Source: Rhodobacteraceae bacterium SB2 (GTDB lineage Bacteria > Pseudomonadota > Alphaproteobacteria > Rhodobacterales > Rhodobacteraceae). Taken from it: a stretch of DNA of 64,000 nt. The stretch is taken from positions 29,460 through 93,459 of the forward strand of contig LGRT01000005.1 in NCBI GenBank assembly GCA_001642945.1, read 5' to 3'. Under the pieces are notes generated by a model. The model worked only from the letters and a program-made list of their open reading frames with translations, did not search any database and was not told the DNA's origin. The position numbers and the translations under genes were made by a program. Shown in pieces: positions 45,074 through 53,725 of the stretch; within the stretch, counting starts at the first letter, position 1; each line of letters opens with the position of its first letter.

Positions 45074-45262
45074 AGGCCGGTCTCCGGGCTTGCAAAGACC
45101 GCCGGTTGTATCGCCTTCTCATGGCTTATTGCCATAATGGCTTATGATACAGCCTCTTTGCCTACCGTTGCGGGGGCAGCGCCAGATTGGCTTAAGCTTG
45201 CCGGGGCAAACTTGCGTTGAACTGGCTTCCCGTTTCACCATCGCGTATGCTTTGGCACCTTT
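45074..45262 (-). promoter_or_regulatory. Cobalamin riboswitch upstream of cbiM
   Basis: On the minus strand the leader holds the conserved core GCTGCCCCCGCAACGGTA (45163-45180) and the B12 box AGCCCGGAGACCGGCC (45075-45090), with GGTGAAACGGGAA near the 5' end. These are the hallmarks of the adenosylcobalamin-type aptamer. It lies between cobA and cbiM; the terminator that follows suggests that ligand binding stops transcription of cbiM. Confidence 0.93.
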
Positions 45263-45305
45263 TGCTCGGCCAGTTAAGCAGGCTGACCTATTGGGTCAAG
45301 ACAAA

Positions 45306-46061
45306 TCACGACAGATCACAACCAACCCCGACATCTTGAAGCGAAGTTTCAGCCAAGGCGCCATACAAAATGAGCCCGGGCGCGCTTGAGATATCCTTTG
45401 AGAGTTGCTGCGCCAAGGTGAGCACGGTTGTTCGCTGCAGATATTGCTCAGGTGTGGAAATGCTTTCCGCCAGTAAAGCCGGAGTGGTTTTCGGCAAGCC
45501 ATTTTGGATCAAGAGTTCAGCTAAAGAAGCAAAGGTGCGCTTTGGCATATAAATCACCGTTGTGGCATTCGGATCGGTAAGGGCGGGGATATTCAGATCG
45601 TCTGGCAGCGCGCCCGCAACGTCATGCCCCGTCACAAATTGAATGCGCCTGGCGGTTAAACGTCGACTGAGGGGAATGCCCGCCGCCGCGGCTGCCGCGC
45701 TTGCAGCGGTTACCCCTGGCACAATTTCAAACGGAAGATTCGCCGCGCGCAAAGCCTCAATTTCTTCCTCTAATCTGCCAAAAACGCCTGGATCCCCTGA
45801 TTTAAGACGTACAACTTGATAGCCTTGGCCAGCATAATCGACCAATAAACGACTTACGTGATCCTGCTTAGGCGAACGACGGCCGGCGCGTTTGCCCACC
45901 CCAATCAATTCTGTTTTTGCGCCGGCATATTTCAGAATTGGCCCAGAGGATAAATCGTCGAATAAGACAACCTGCGCCGTTTTTAGGCACTCAACGGCTT
46001 TCAAGGTTAAAAGCGCGGGGTCGCCAGGGCCAGAGCCAACAAAGCTTACAAATCCGGTCAC
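45306..46061 (-). CDS. cobA: Uroporphyrinogen-III C-methyltransferase
   Basis: A 251-residue SUMT that puts methyl groups on C2 and C7 of uroporphyrinogen III to make precorrin-2, the branch point to cobalamin and siroheme. Motifs FVGSGPGDPALLTLKA, VVRLKSGDPGVFGR and VPGVTAASAAAA are clear. It lacks the dehydrogenase/chelatase domains of CysG. It overlaps cobB by four bases and ends just before the cbiM riboswitch. Confidence 0.95.
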   Translation of the reverse strand: MTGFVSFVGSGPGDPALLTLKAVECLKTAQVVLFDDLSSGPILKYAGAKTELIGVGKRAGRRSPKQDHVSRLLVDYAGQGYQVVRLKSGDPGVFGRLEEEIEALRAANLPFEIVPGVTAASAAAAAAGIPLSRRLTARRIQFVTGHDVAGALPDDLNIPALTDPNATTVIYMPKRTFASLAELLIQNGLPKTTPALLAESISTPEQYLQRTTVLTLAQQLSKDISSAPGLILYGALAETSLQDVGVGCDLS

Positions 46062-47368
46062 TTTTGCGCCTCATCAATCAAATGGAAAAAGGTTCCGCTG
46101 ACATATCCGCGAAAAGAGCCGGTTTCGGCGACTGAATTGCCATCGGCATCGAACACATCAGCCAATGCTGCGTCGGGTTGGTTGAGAATGCTTGAATAAT
46201 GAAATTCATGACCGCGCAATTTTGTGCCTTTCGCAAAGCCCAAAGCGGGGGCGCATAGATTGGCTTGGCGATAGCCCAAATGAAATTTGCGTTTTTCATA
46301 ACTGGTTACCAAACCAAGCAACCCTGCCATTTTATGCGAGACACCCTGCTTATCAATCAGGGCTTCTCCTAGCGCCATATAGCCGCCGCATTCGCCATGA
46401 ACGGGGTTTTGTGCCGCATGCGCCCGCAAACTGTTCCAAAAATTATGTGCCGAAGCCAGTTTGCCCGCGTGCAGCTCTGGATACCCCCCGGGTAAGATGA
46501 CCAAGTCAGAGGGTGGAACAGGCTCATCAGATAAAGGCGAAAACGGCAGAATGCTTGCACCTGCCGCGCGCCAGCTTTCCAATAGATGCGGATAGGTGAA
46601 AGAAAAAGCTGCATCGCGCGCGATGGCAATTTTCTGGGCCGGCGGGGATGCCCAGCGCCCCGCCCGCGCAACAGCGGATCCGGATGCGGCCGCAAACAAC
46701 GCATCCAGATCCACGTGATCTTTTAAAAATTGCGCATAACCAGCAACCGCGGCTTCCAAATCAGGATGCTCTACGGCTTGAATAAGCCCCAGATGCCGCT
46801 CGGGAAGCGCAAGATCACCGCGCCTTGGCAACGATCCAAACACCTCAATTCCCGCTTTTTGCATACCCAATCTTGCCAAACGTTCATGGCGCGGGCTGGC
46901 AACCCGGTTTAAGATAACCCCTGCAATATTGAGATCAGGCGCATAGGTTTTAAAGCCCAAAGCGGTTGCCGCAGCGGATTGGGCCTGCCCAGAAACATCG
47001 ATCACCAACACAACCGGCCAGCCCAATCTTTGGGCCGTTTCGGCGCTGCTTCCATACCCCTCAACGCCCCGCGTTGCCACACCGTCAAACAACCCCATTG
47101 AGCCTTCTGCAATGATCAATTCCGCGCCAGACGCCTGGTGGCTGATCGCATCGATCAGCTCTGCGCTCATAGACCAGCTGTCAATGTTGAACGATGCCCG
47201 GCGCGCAGCGGCAAAATGGAAAGCTGGATCGATATAATCGGGGCCACTTTTAAACGGTTGAACGGCAAGGCCGCGATCAGAAAATGCCCGGAGCAACCCC
47301 AGCATAACGGTTGTTTTGCCGGTGCCTGAGCTGGGTGCAGAAATTAAAAGACCATTCGGGCGCATCAA
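46058..47368 (-). CDS. cobB: Hydrogenobyrinic acid a,c-diamide synthase
   Basis: A 436-residue amidotransferase that amidates the a and c side chains. The N-terminal ATP-binding loop [12 protein letters not shown] and the C-terminal glutaminase cysteine in [14 protein letters not shown] identify it. It overlaps cobM by four bases, and cobA likewise, so the run is translationally coupled. Confidence 0.95.
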   Translation of the reverse strand: MMRPNGLLISAPSSGTGKTTVMLGLLRAFSDRGLAVQPFKSGPDYIDPAFHFAAARRASFNIDSWSMSAELIDAISHQASGAELIIAEGSMGLFDGVATRGVEGYGSSAETAQRLGWPVVLVIDVSGQAQSAAATALGFKTYAPDLNIAGVILNRVASPRHERLARLGMQKAGIEVFGSLPRRGDLALPERHLGLIQAVEHPDLEAAVAGYAQFLKDHVDLDALFAAASGSAVARAGRWASPPAQKIAIARDAAFSFTYPHLLESWRAAGASILPFSPLSDEPVPPSDLVILPGGYPELHAGKLASAHNFWNSLRAHAAQNPVHGECGGYMALGEALIDKQGVSHKMAGLLGLVTSYEKRKFHLGYRQANLCAPALGFAKGTKLRGHEFHYSSILNQPDAALADVFDADGNSVAETGSFRGYVSGTFFHLIDEAQK

Positions 47369-48150
47369 TCAGCGCTTCCATAAAAAGGCGATTCCGCGCT
47401 TTGCGGGCGAAAGCGGCGATCATAATCCTTTGCATAAAGGCTGCTTTCCGCAAAATCCTCGGCGGCCAAAGCTGGCCCAACAAGAATGAGAGCGGTCCGT
47501 TTTATATCTTCTGACAGCGTTTCAGCCACGCGGCACAAGGTTGAACGCGTGATTTCCTGATCAGGCCAGCTTGCGCGATAGACGATCGCCACCGGGCAAT
47601 GCTCGCCGTAAAAAGGTGTGAGCTCTGTCACCACTTTAGTAAGCTGGTGGATTGATAAATGTATCGCCAAAGTGGCCCCACTGCGCGCAAAGTTTTCCAA
47701 ACTCTCCCCTGAGGGCATGGTTGATGCGCGGCCCGAAGTGCGGGTCAGTACCACTGACTGACTAATCTCAGGCAATGTTAATTCGGCTTCTAAAGCAGCG
47801 GCAGCAGCGGCGAAGGATGGAACGCCAGGGGTGATTGTAAAGGGAATATCGGCTGCTTTTAAACGGCGGATTTGTTCGCCCATAGCAGACCAAATCGATA
47901 AATCGCCCGAATGCAGGCGCGTCACATCAAGCCCAGCATCCTCAGCACGCTGGCATTCGGCGATAATCGCATCAAGATCCATTGGTGCTGTGTTCACAAT
48001 CCGCGCTGTGCTGGCGCAATGCGCTAATATTTCGGCGGGCACCAACGAGCCCGCGTAAAGGCAGACCGGTGAATTGGCGATCAAATCGCGTCCGCGGAGC
48101 GTTAAAAGATCTGCCGCTCCCGGACCGGCGCCAATAAAGTGCACTGTCAT
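47365..48150 (-). CDS. cobM: Precorrin-4 C11-methyltransferase
   Basis: A 261-residue SAM methyltransferase with [34 protein letters not shown] and [13 protein letters not shown], the CobM/CbiF pattern. It methylates C11 in ring construction. Overlaps cobE and cobB by four bases each. Confidence 0.94.
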   Translation of the reverse strand: MTVHFIGAGPGAADLLTLRGRDLIANSPVCLYAGSLVPAEILAHCASTARIVNTAPMDLDAIIAECQRAEDAGLDVTRLHSGDLSIWSAMGEQIRRLKAADIPFTITPGVPSFAAAAAALEAELTLPEISQSVVLTRTSGRASTMPSGESLENFARSGATLAIHLSIHQLTKVVTELTPFYGEHCPVAIVYRASWPDQEITRSTLCRVAETLSEDIKRTALILVGPALAAEDFAESSLYAKDYDRRFRPQSAESPFYGSAD

Positions 48151-48527
48151 TTAAAAGATCCTTTCGCAAAGGCGCATGTTGCCATTTTATCATTTGATAC
48201 CAAGCGCCTGAAGGTTAATGATGATCCATCTCCTGCGGCGGCCAACGCGGCGGCTTCGGCGATGCTACCCAGGCCATAAGCGGCTTGTGCGGCGGGTGAT
48301 TGCGTTGGCGTTATTTGCCGCTGTAGATTTTCCAAAGACACAGGAATGAGTGTGACCTTTTTTGCCGCTGCAAATTCTTGCAATGCAGGATTTAAAGCTT
48401 TTGTATCAAGCGTGGCAAGCGCCTTTATTGGGCCCGGCAATTCCGTCAGGTTAAAAACCTGACGGAACAGGTTTTCAAAGCTTTTCGTAGTTACGGCTTT
48501 GCGAAACCCAAGGCCAACAAAGATCAT
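48147..48527 (-). CDS. cobE: Cobalamin biosynthesis protein CobE
   Basis: A 126-residue protein of the CobE / CbiG C-terminal family. In the anaerobic route the related CbiG opens the ring lactone; the role of CobE in the aerobic route is less clear, though it is needed and may act as a carrier. Visible: [11 protein letters not shown] and [15 protein letters not shown] start it at the ATG that overlaps the cobL stop (ATGA). Confidence 0.88.
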   Translation of the reverse strand: MIFVGLGFRKAVTTKSFENLFRQVFNLTELPGPIKALATLDTKALNPALQEFAAAKKVTLIPVSLENLQRQITPTQSPAAQAAYGLGSIAEAAALAAAGDGSSLTFRRLVSNDKMATCAFAKGSFK

Positions 48528-49723
48528 AACGTGCAGCTCCATTGCAAGATTGGAAAGTTGGCTTTCCATCCGCGTTTTGAACCAAGCGGGGCCATATGGG
48601 ACAGTTCAATCCGCAGAAGCTCACCCCCTTTTTCTGACTGCCAGTTTATCAGTAAGGCTTCTGCCTCTAAGGTTACGCCATTGCACACCAGACGCGTATC
48701 CGCAGGCAATATATGCCACAGCGTATGTAACAAGGCATCGCTGATACCGCCGCCAATAAAAACCGCATTGGGAAGCGGTAAATCATGGAGTGTTTCTGGC
48801 GCTTGTGCTTGTATTACGTGCAACCGGTCTAGCCCCAATTCTTGCGCATTCTTTTTAATGCGGCTCACGCGGTCGGGGTTTTGTTCAATACAAAAGGCTG
48901 TCAGCGTTGTATCACTGGCCAGCCATTCCAAAGAAATTGAGCCGGACCCACCGCCGAGATCCCACAGCACATCGCCGGGTTTTGGGCAAAGCGCAGACAG
49001 CGTTAAGGCGCGTATCGGGCGTTTGGTGATTTGGCCATCATGGGAAAAGACGCTATCTGGCCATCCATTTGCCAATGGAAGCGCCGGCCCATCGCTTGGC
49101 GTGATCGCCAGCAGAGCAGGGTGTTCAATTTTTTCAAGGTTAAAGCGATCTGCGCGGGTCGAGCGGATTTTTTGATGCGGTCCACCCAGGCGCTCAAGCA
49201 CAGTTAGCTCGGATCTATCAAACCCAACAGCGCAAAGATATTGCGCAACCGTTTGGGCCATCGCCCCATCTTTAAGCGTGATCAGAAGGCGCTTATTAAC
49301 CCCCAAATGCGGGCGTAAACGTTCAAGGGGCGCTGCGTGCAACCCCATGCAATGCGTGGTTTCAAGCGGCCAGCCCAAGGCTGCGGCCGCCAATGAAAAT
49401 GAAGACAGGCCGGGCAGGGCGCGCCATTCCTCGGGCTGTAAATGTTGCGTGATACTTGTGCCAGCGCCAAACCAAAAGGGATGGCCCGACGCCAAAAGCA
49501 CAACCTTTTTGCCCCGCAAAGCCAAGAAAGGTGCTAGCCCCGCGGCGAAGGGCACCGGCCAGCAGAAACGCATAGCGTTATAGTCTGGCGGTAAAAGGTC
49601 TAAATGCCGAGTGGCACCAGCGATAATCTCTGCGTCTTGCAAAATTTTTGCACTTGTGGCGGTTAGCCCATCTGGACCATCTTCGCCCCAACCGAGTATG
49701 GTGAGCCAAGGAGCGTTATCCAT
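48524..49723 (-). CDS. cobL: Precorrin-6Y C5,15-methyltransferase (decarboxylating)
   Basis: A 399-residue fusion of CbiE (residues about 1-200, ILGWGEDGPDGLT) and CbiT (about 205-399, VLWDLGGGSGSISLEWL). It methylates C5 and C15 and removes the acetate carboxyl from C12. Its start codon overlaps that of cobK on the other strand: both use the four bases CATG. Its promoter must therefore lie inside cobK or further upstream in the cobJ run. Confidence 0.95.
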   Translation of the reverse strand: MDNAPWLTILGWGEDGPDGLTATSAKILQDAEIIAGATRHLDLLPPDYNAMRFCWPVPFAAGLAPFLALRGKKVVLLASGHPFWFGAGTSITQHLQPEEWRALPGLSSFSLAAAALGWPLETTHCMGLHAAPLERLRPHLGVNKRLLITLKDGAMAQTVAQYLCAVGFDRSELTVLERLGGPHQKIRSTRADRFNLEKIEHPALLAITPSDGPALPLANGWPDSVFSHDGQITKRPIRALTLSALCPKPGDVLWDLGGGSGSISLEWLASDTTLTAFCIEQNPDRVSRIKKNAQELGLDRLHVIQAQAPETLHDLPLPNAVFIGGGISDALLHTLWHILPADTRLVCNGVTLEAEALLINWQSEKGGELLRIELSHMAPLGSKRGWKANFPILQWSCTL

Positions 49724-50462
49724 GACCGTAAACCTTTTGATTTTGGCCGGTACGATTGAGGCCAGTCAGCTCGCGCAAGCCGTAGCAACCAAAGGGTATC
49801 GCGCGTGCCTGTCTTACGCTGGGCGCGTTGAGCGGCCCAAAGCCCAACCAATTGAAAAGCGGATTGGTGGGTTTGGCGGCGTCCAAGGCTTGTTCGCCTA
49901 TCTTCGGGAAGAACAGATTACGCATGTGATCGATGCCACACATCCTTTTGCGACGCAGATGAGCGAAAACGCTGTGCTTGCTTGCGCCAAAGCAAGGGTT
50001 CCCCTGCTGGCTTTGACGCGCCCTCCTTGGCGCCCCGAAACAACTGACCGCTGGCATAGCGTGCCCGATATTCCGGCGGCCGCGTCCGCCTTGCCCGCTC
50101 AGAAGCAGAATATTATGCTTGCCATTGGGCGGATGCATCTTGATCTGTTTGCCGCGCAATCGCAGCATCACTATGTGTTGCGACTTGTCGACCCGCCCGC
50201 GCAGACTTTGGCGCTGCCAGATAGCACGATCATTGTATCTCGTGGACCCTTTAGCAAAGAACAGGATATTGCGTTGATGCGCGAGCATGAGGTTGAGATG
50301 GTTGTTTCTAAAAATGCGGGTGGGCGCGGCGCCTATGCTAAAATTGAAGCGGCGCGGCAGCTTTCCTTGCCGGTAATTATGATTGAACGCCCAATTTTGT
50401 CGCTCCCCCGCGATGAGGCGTTCTTGGTCACCGAAGCGATGGATTGGATTGCGGGGCATTAG
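49722..50462 (+). CDS. cobK: Precorrin-6A reductase
   Basis: A 246-residue NADPH-dependent reductase that makes precorrin-6B. LLILAGTIEASQLAQ, HVIDATHPFATQM, LAIGRMHLDLF and VSKNAGG are CobK motifs. AAGGAG eight bases upstream fixes the start. The gene sits on the opposite strand between cobL and cobJ. Its start codon shares bases with the cobL start, and its TAG stop shares two bases with the cobJ TAA, so no intergenic base is left on either side. Confidence 0.95.
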   Translation: MTVNLLILAGTIEASQLAQAVATKGYRACLSYAGRVERPKAQPIEKRIGGFGGVQGLFAYLREEQITHVIDATHPFATQMSENAVLACAKARVPLLALTRPPWRPETTDRWHSVPDIPAAASALPAQKQNIMLAIGRMHLDLFAAQSQHHYVLRLVDPPAQTLALPDSTIIVSRGPFSKEQDIALMREHEVEMVVSKNAGGRGAYAKIEAARQLSLPVIMIERPILSLPRDEAFLVTEAMDWIAGH

Positions 50463-51211
50463 CGCATGCTCCGGGGCGTATAGACAATCGGCGCGGCGTT
50501 TTCTCGCGGGATCAAACGCGTCTGGCGCGAACCGACCAAAACCATCGTTCGCATATCGGCCATATCCGGCGTAGCGTCGCTAAGCGCAACGGTGAGCAGG
50601 CTTTCCTCTGGCGTGCTAATCGCCCGCGCAAACATGATCAACCGCTCCTTTTCACAAGCGCTCTTAAGCAAATCCAATGCTTTTTCAAACCCTTCAGGGC
50701 GCGCTTTTGACCGCGGATTGTAAAAGGCCATGGCGAAATCCGCCTCCACCGCTAACCGCAAACGCGTTTCGATGATTGACCACGGCTTTAGGTTGTCACT
50801 CAGGTTTATGACGCAGAAATCATGTCCCAAAGGCGCCCCCAGCCGCGCAGCGGCCGCCAGCATTGCGGTGATTCCAGGCAATACGGATATGTCCAGCTCA
50901 CGCCAGCTTAAAGGTCCGGTTTCAACGGCCTCAAACACCGCAGAGGCCATTGCAAACACGCCCGGATCGCCAGACGAGACAACCACGACATGCCTGCCTT
51001 CGCCGGCCAGTTCAAGAGCTTGCTTTGCGCGTTGCAATTCCACGCGATTATCGGATCCATGAATGGTTAATCCGGACCGCTCGATCACGCGGGCAACATA
51101 GGGGTAATAGCCGATTGCATCCGTGGCGGTTTCCAATGCGTCTTTGACATCGGGGGTGATCAGGCCGGCGCTGCCAGGGCCCAATCCGATAATTTTCAAT
51201 GTTCCACTCAT
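50459..51211 (-). CDS. cobJ: Precorrin-3B C17-methyltransferase
   Basis: A 250-residue SAM methyltransferase that drives ring contraction while methylating C17. IIGLGPGSAGLITPDV, VVSSGDPGVFAMAS, LPGITAMLAAAARLGAPLGHDF and AFYNPRSKAR are CobJ/CbiH motifs. I start at MSGTLKII, whose ATG overlaps the cobI stop. No CobJ fusion domain is present. It ends against cobK tail to tail. Confidence 0.95.
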   Translation of the reverse strand: MSGTLKIIGLGPGSAGLITPDVKDALETATDAIGYYPYVARVIERSGLTIHGSDNRVELQRAKQALELAGEGRHVVVVSSGDPGVFAMASAVFEAVETGPLSWRELDISVLPGITAMLAAAARLGAPLGHDFCVINLSDNLKPWSIIETRLRLAVEADFAMAFYNPRSKARPEGFEKALDLLKSACEKERLIMFARAISTPEESLLTVALSDATPDMADMRTMVLVGSRQTRLIPRENAAPIVYTPRSMR

Positions 51212-51936
51212 GGCCGCCGTCCCTGACCATGGACCACAATAATCGAAAAATAAGGGGTAATTCTGCCCTCGCATTCAGAAAGTTTATAAACGGTTTGCTG
51301 GGGCATCGTGGCGAATTCGACCAACCACGCCTTTTGGTAAAGGTCGCTCGCTTTCAGGGCTTGGCGAATTTTTTCGATATTACGACCGATCTTCATTATG
51401 ACCAAAGCATCGCTATTGGCCATGCGCTTTTGCAACTCGTCCAGTGATAAAGTGCCCAATAAAACGGTTAAAACATCATCACCCCAGGTGATCGGCGCTC
51501 CGCTGGCCGTCCAAGCGCCCGACATTCCTGTGATGGCTGGTATAACCGCGACAGGGTGCGTGTCTTTCAGCCGAGTGTATAAATGCATGAAGGATCCATA
51601 GAAAAAGGGATCTCCTTCGCAGAGGATCGCAACCTCGTGCCCTTGCTCGGATAATGAGGCTATTTTCGATGTGCAATCTTCATAAAACTGGGACAGAAGC
51701 GCATTGTATTGTGGATCTGTTACAGAGATTTCTGTGGTCACGGGATATTCCATCGGCAACTCAATCGCGCCCATCGGCAATAGCCCCTCAACGATCGTTC
51801 TTGCGTGTCCTTTGCGCCCGGCTTTTCGAAAAAACGCAACGTTTTTTATGCGCCGCACCAATCTATCGGCTTTGACACTCATTAAATCCGGATCGCCGGG
51901 GCCAAGCCCGATCCCGTAGATCGTTGCTCTGCTCAT
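51208..51936 (-). CDS. cobI: Precorrin-2 C20-methyltransferase
   Basis: A 242-residue SAM methyltransferase; GIGLGPGDPDLMSVKA, CEGDPFFYGSFMHLY and IPAITGMSGAW are its motifs. It makes precorrin-3A from precorrin-2. Overlaps cobJ and cobH by four bases each. Confidence 0.95.
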   Translation of the reverse strand: MSRATIYGIGLGPGDPDLMSVKADRLVRRIKNVAFFRKAGRKGHARTIVEGLLPMGAIELPMEYPVTTEISVTDPQYNALLSQFYEDCTSKIASLSEQGHEVAILCEGDPFFYGSFMHLYTRLKDTHPVAVIPAITGMSGAWTASGAPITWGDDVLTVLLGTLSLDELQKRMANSDALVIMKIGRNIEKIRQALKASDLYQKAWLVEFATMPQQTVYKLSECEGRITPYFSIIVVHGQGRRP

Positions 51937-52562
51937 TCTTTACGGCTCGCAATTGCGTTCACAGCTGCAACAGTGATGGCGCTTCCCCCCAAGCGGCCCT
52001 CTACAATCGAACAGGGCGCAGGTTGCGCTTGCCATAAGGCGTCCTTACTCTCCACCGCTCCTACAAAGCCTACGGGGCATCCAATAATTGCCGCAGGGCG
52101 CGGGCAAGTGGGATCTTCGAGCATATTCAAAAGGTGGAATAAAGCAGTTGGCGCGTTGCCAATTGCCACCACTGATCCGGCCAATCGGGGGCGCCAAAAT
52201 TCTAAAGCGGCCGCGGATCGGGTGGTGTTCATATCGGCCGCTAATTCGTAAATATTTGGATCATGCAGCGTGCATATGATTTCGTTTGCATCAGGCAAAC
52301 GGGCGCGGGTGATCCCCTCAGAGACCATGCGCGCATCGCAAAAAATAGGCGCACCCGCGTTTAATGCGGCGCGCGCCTTGGTAACAAAACCATCCGAAAA
52401 TTTGATATATTTTGCCAGATCGACCAAACCGGCGGCATGGATCATGCGCACAGCCACTTGTTCTTCCAAAGCATTAAAATTCGTTAAGTCTGATTCAGCG
52501 CGGATCATCCGAAAAGATTGTTCGTAAATCGCAGCGCCGTTAGTTTCATATTCATAGGGCAT
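51933..52562 (-). CDS. cobH: Precorrin-8X methylmutase
   Basis: A 209-residue enzyme that moves the methyl group from C11 to C12 to form hydrogenobyrinic acid. The catalytic His lies in VRMIHAAGLVD. IFCDARMVSEGI and IGNAPTALFHL are family motifs. Its start and the cobG stop share one base. Confidence 0.95.
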   Translation of the reverse strand: MPYEYETNGAAIYEQSFRMIRAESDLTNFNALEEQVAVRMIHAAGLVDLAKYIKFSDGFVTKARAALNAGAPIFCDARMVSEGITRARLPDANEIICTLHDPNIYELAADMNTTRSAAALEFWRPRLAGSVVAIGNAPTALFHLLNMLEDPTCPRPAAIIGCPVGFVGAVESKDALWQAQPAPCSIVEGRLGGSAITVAAVNAIASRKE

Positions 52563-53725
52563 TAAAAGCCATCCAAGTTTTGCAAAATAATATCTGGGTC
52601 TAAGCCCGTTATGATTGGCTTATCCCAGGCATGGCCCTTTACAATCACGTCAAAGCCACAGTTTTGAGCCACGAAGGTAAGATCTGCCTTTTGGGGTTTT
52701 GCGCAACCTTTTGCGCATCCTGAAATATGCAGGTCTTTCGAATTTAACGCAGGATTGGCGCCAAGACGCGGTGCCATCCGCGCCGCAAAACCGCGCGTAT
52801 TCCCTTTGGCGCTCTGACAGGCCGGTGCGCCAGGGCAAACCTGAATACGCCGCTTAGGGTCCTGCTCATCGCTAATGAAACCAGGCGGTATTGTTAGGTT
52901 TGACGCCCGTTCTAATAAAAGCCCGCGCCAGGGTGTTAAGCGCAAAAATGCACAGTCAGATTGTATCAACAGCTCTGTAAAATCTTGCGATGTAGTTTGC
53001 CCAAAAGCAGGTGCTAAATGAAAGCCAAGCGCCGTTTTCCCAAGCGGAAGGGACGCGAAAGACAGCTGTCTTTTATAAGCATATTCATCTTGTGCGCTTT
53101 GCAGCGGCGATGGTAGATTCCGCATCCGAGTATTGGGGTTACCGCCACGGACAGCCTGTGAAAACATATGGGCCAAGGCAATCAGGGCAGATATCGCGGT
53201 GTCTTGTGAAACGCTATGACCAAAATCGGCGCCATCTTCGATCAATAAAAGGCGGCCATCTTTTGATGTTTCAAGGCGTATATCTGCCGAACAGCCCTGC
53301 AAAACTGGCTGCCGCCCCGTATCCATCGCAAAGCCAAATTTTGCGGGCAGCTCTGGCAGCTCATCAAGGCGGTCATAAAGCGCCTGCGTTAACCGGTAGG
53401 TTAAATCGTTTTCTTGCCATTCTGGGCTTAGCAACACGCCGCGCAAAGCCTCATGTGACGCGGTTTGGGAAACCAGCGATAAAGATTGCAACGCCGACAA
53501 CGCCTTGGTGAATGAAGCCGGGGTTAAACCGCGTATTTGCACTGCGGCGCGGCTGGTAAAATCTATTAACCCATTTCCAAATTGTTCGGCGATTTCGCAG
53601 AGGCCCAACGCTTGTTCAAGGCTTAAACGATTGAATTGCGGACGCACGCGCAGCAGCATGCCATCACCCGACATCATGGGGTGAAACGCTGTGGGGCACC
53701 AGCCTTGGGCCTCAGGTCTGCTCAT
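52562..53725 (-). CDS. cobG: Precorrin-3B synthase
   Basis: A 387-residue oxygen-using monooxygenase with a nitrite/sulfite reductase-like fold. Cluster cysteines are in VCPGAPACQSAKG and HISGCAKGCAKP. It forms the gamma-lactone of precorrin-3B and is the mark of the oxygen-dependent pathway. Overlaps cobN by four bases. Confidence 0.93.
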   Translation of the reverse strand: MSRPEAQGWCPTAFHPMMSGDGMLLRVRPQFNRLSLEQALGLCEIAEQFGNGLIDFTSRAAVQIRGLTPASFTKALSALQSLSLVSQTASHEALRGVLLSPEWQENDLTYRLTQALYDRLDELPELPAKFGFAMDTGRQPVLQGCSADIRLETSKDGRLLLIEDGADFGHSVSQDTAISALIALAHMFSQAVRGGNPNTRMRNLPSPLQSAQDEYAYKRQLSFASLPLGKTALGFHLAPAFGQTTSQDFTELLIQSDCAFLRLTPWRGLLLERASNLTIPPGFISDEQDPKRRIQVCPGAPACQSAKGNTRGFAARMAPRLGANPALNSKDLHISGCAKGCAKPQKADLTFVAQNCGFDVIVKGHAWDKPIITGLDPDIILQNLDGF

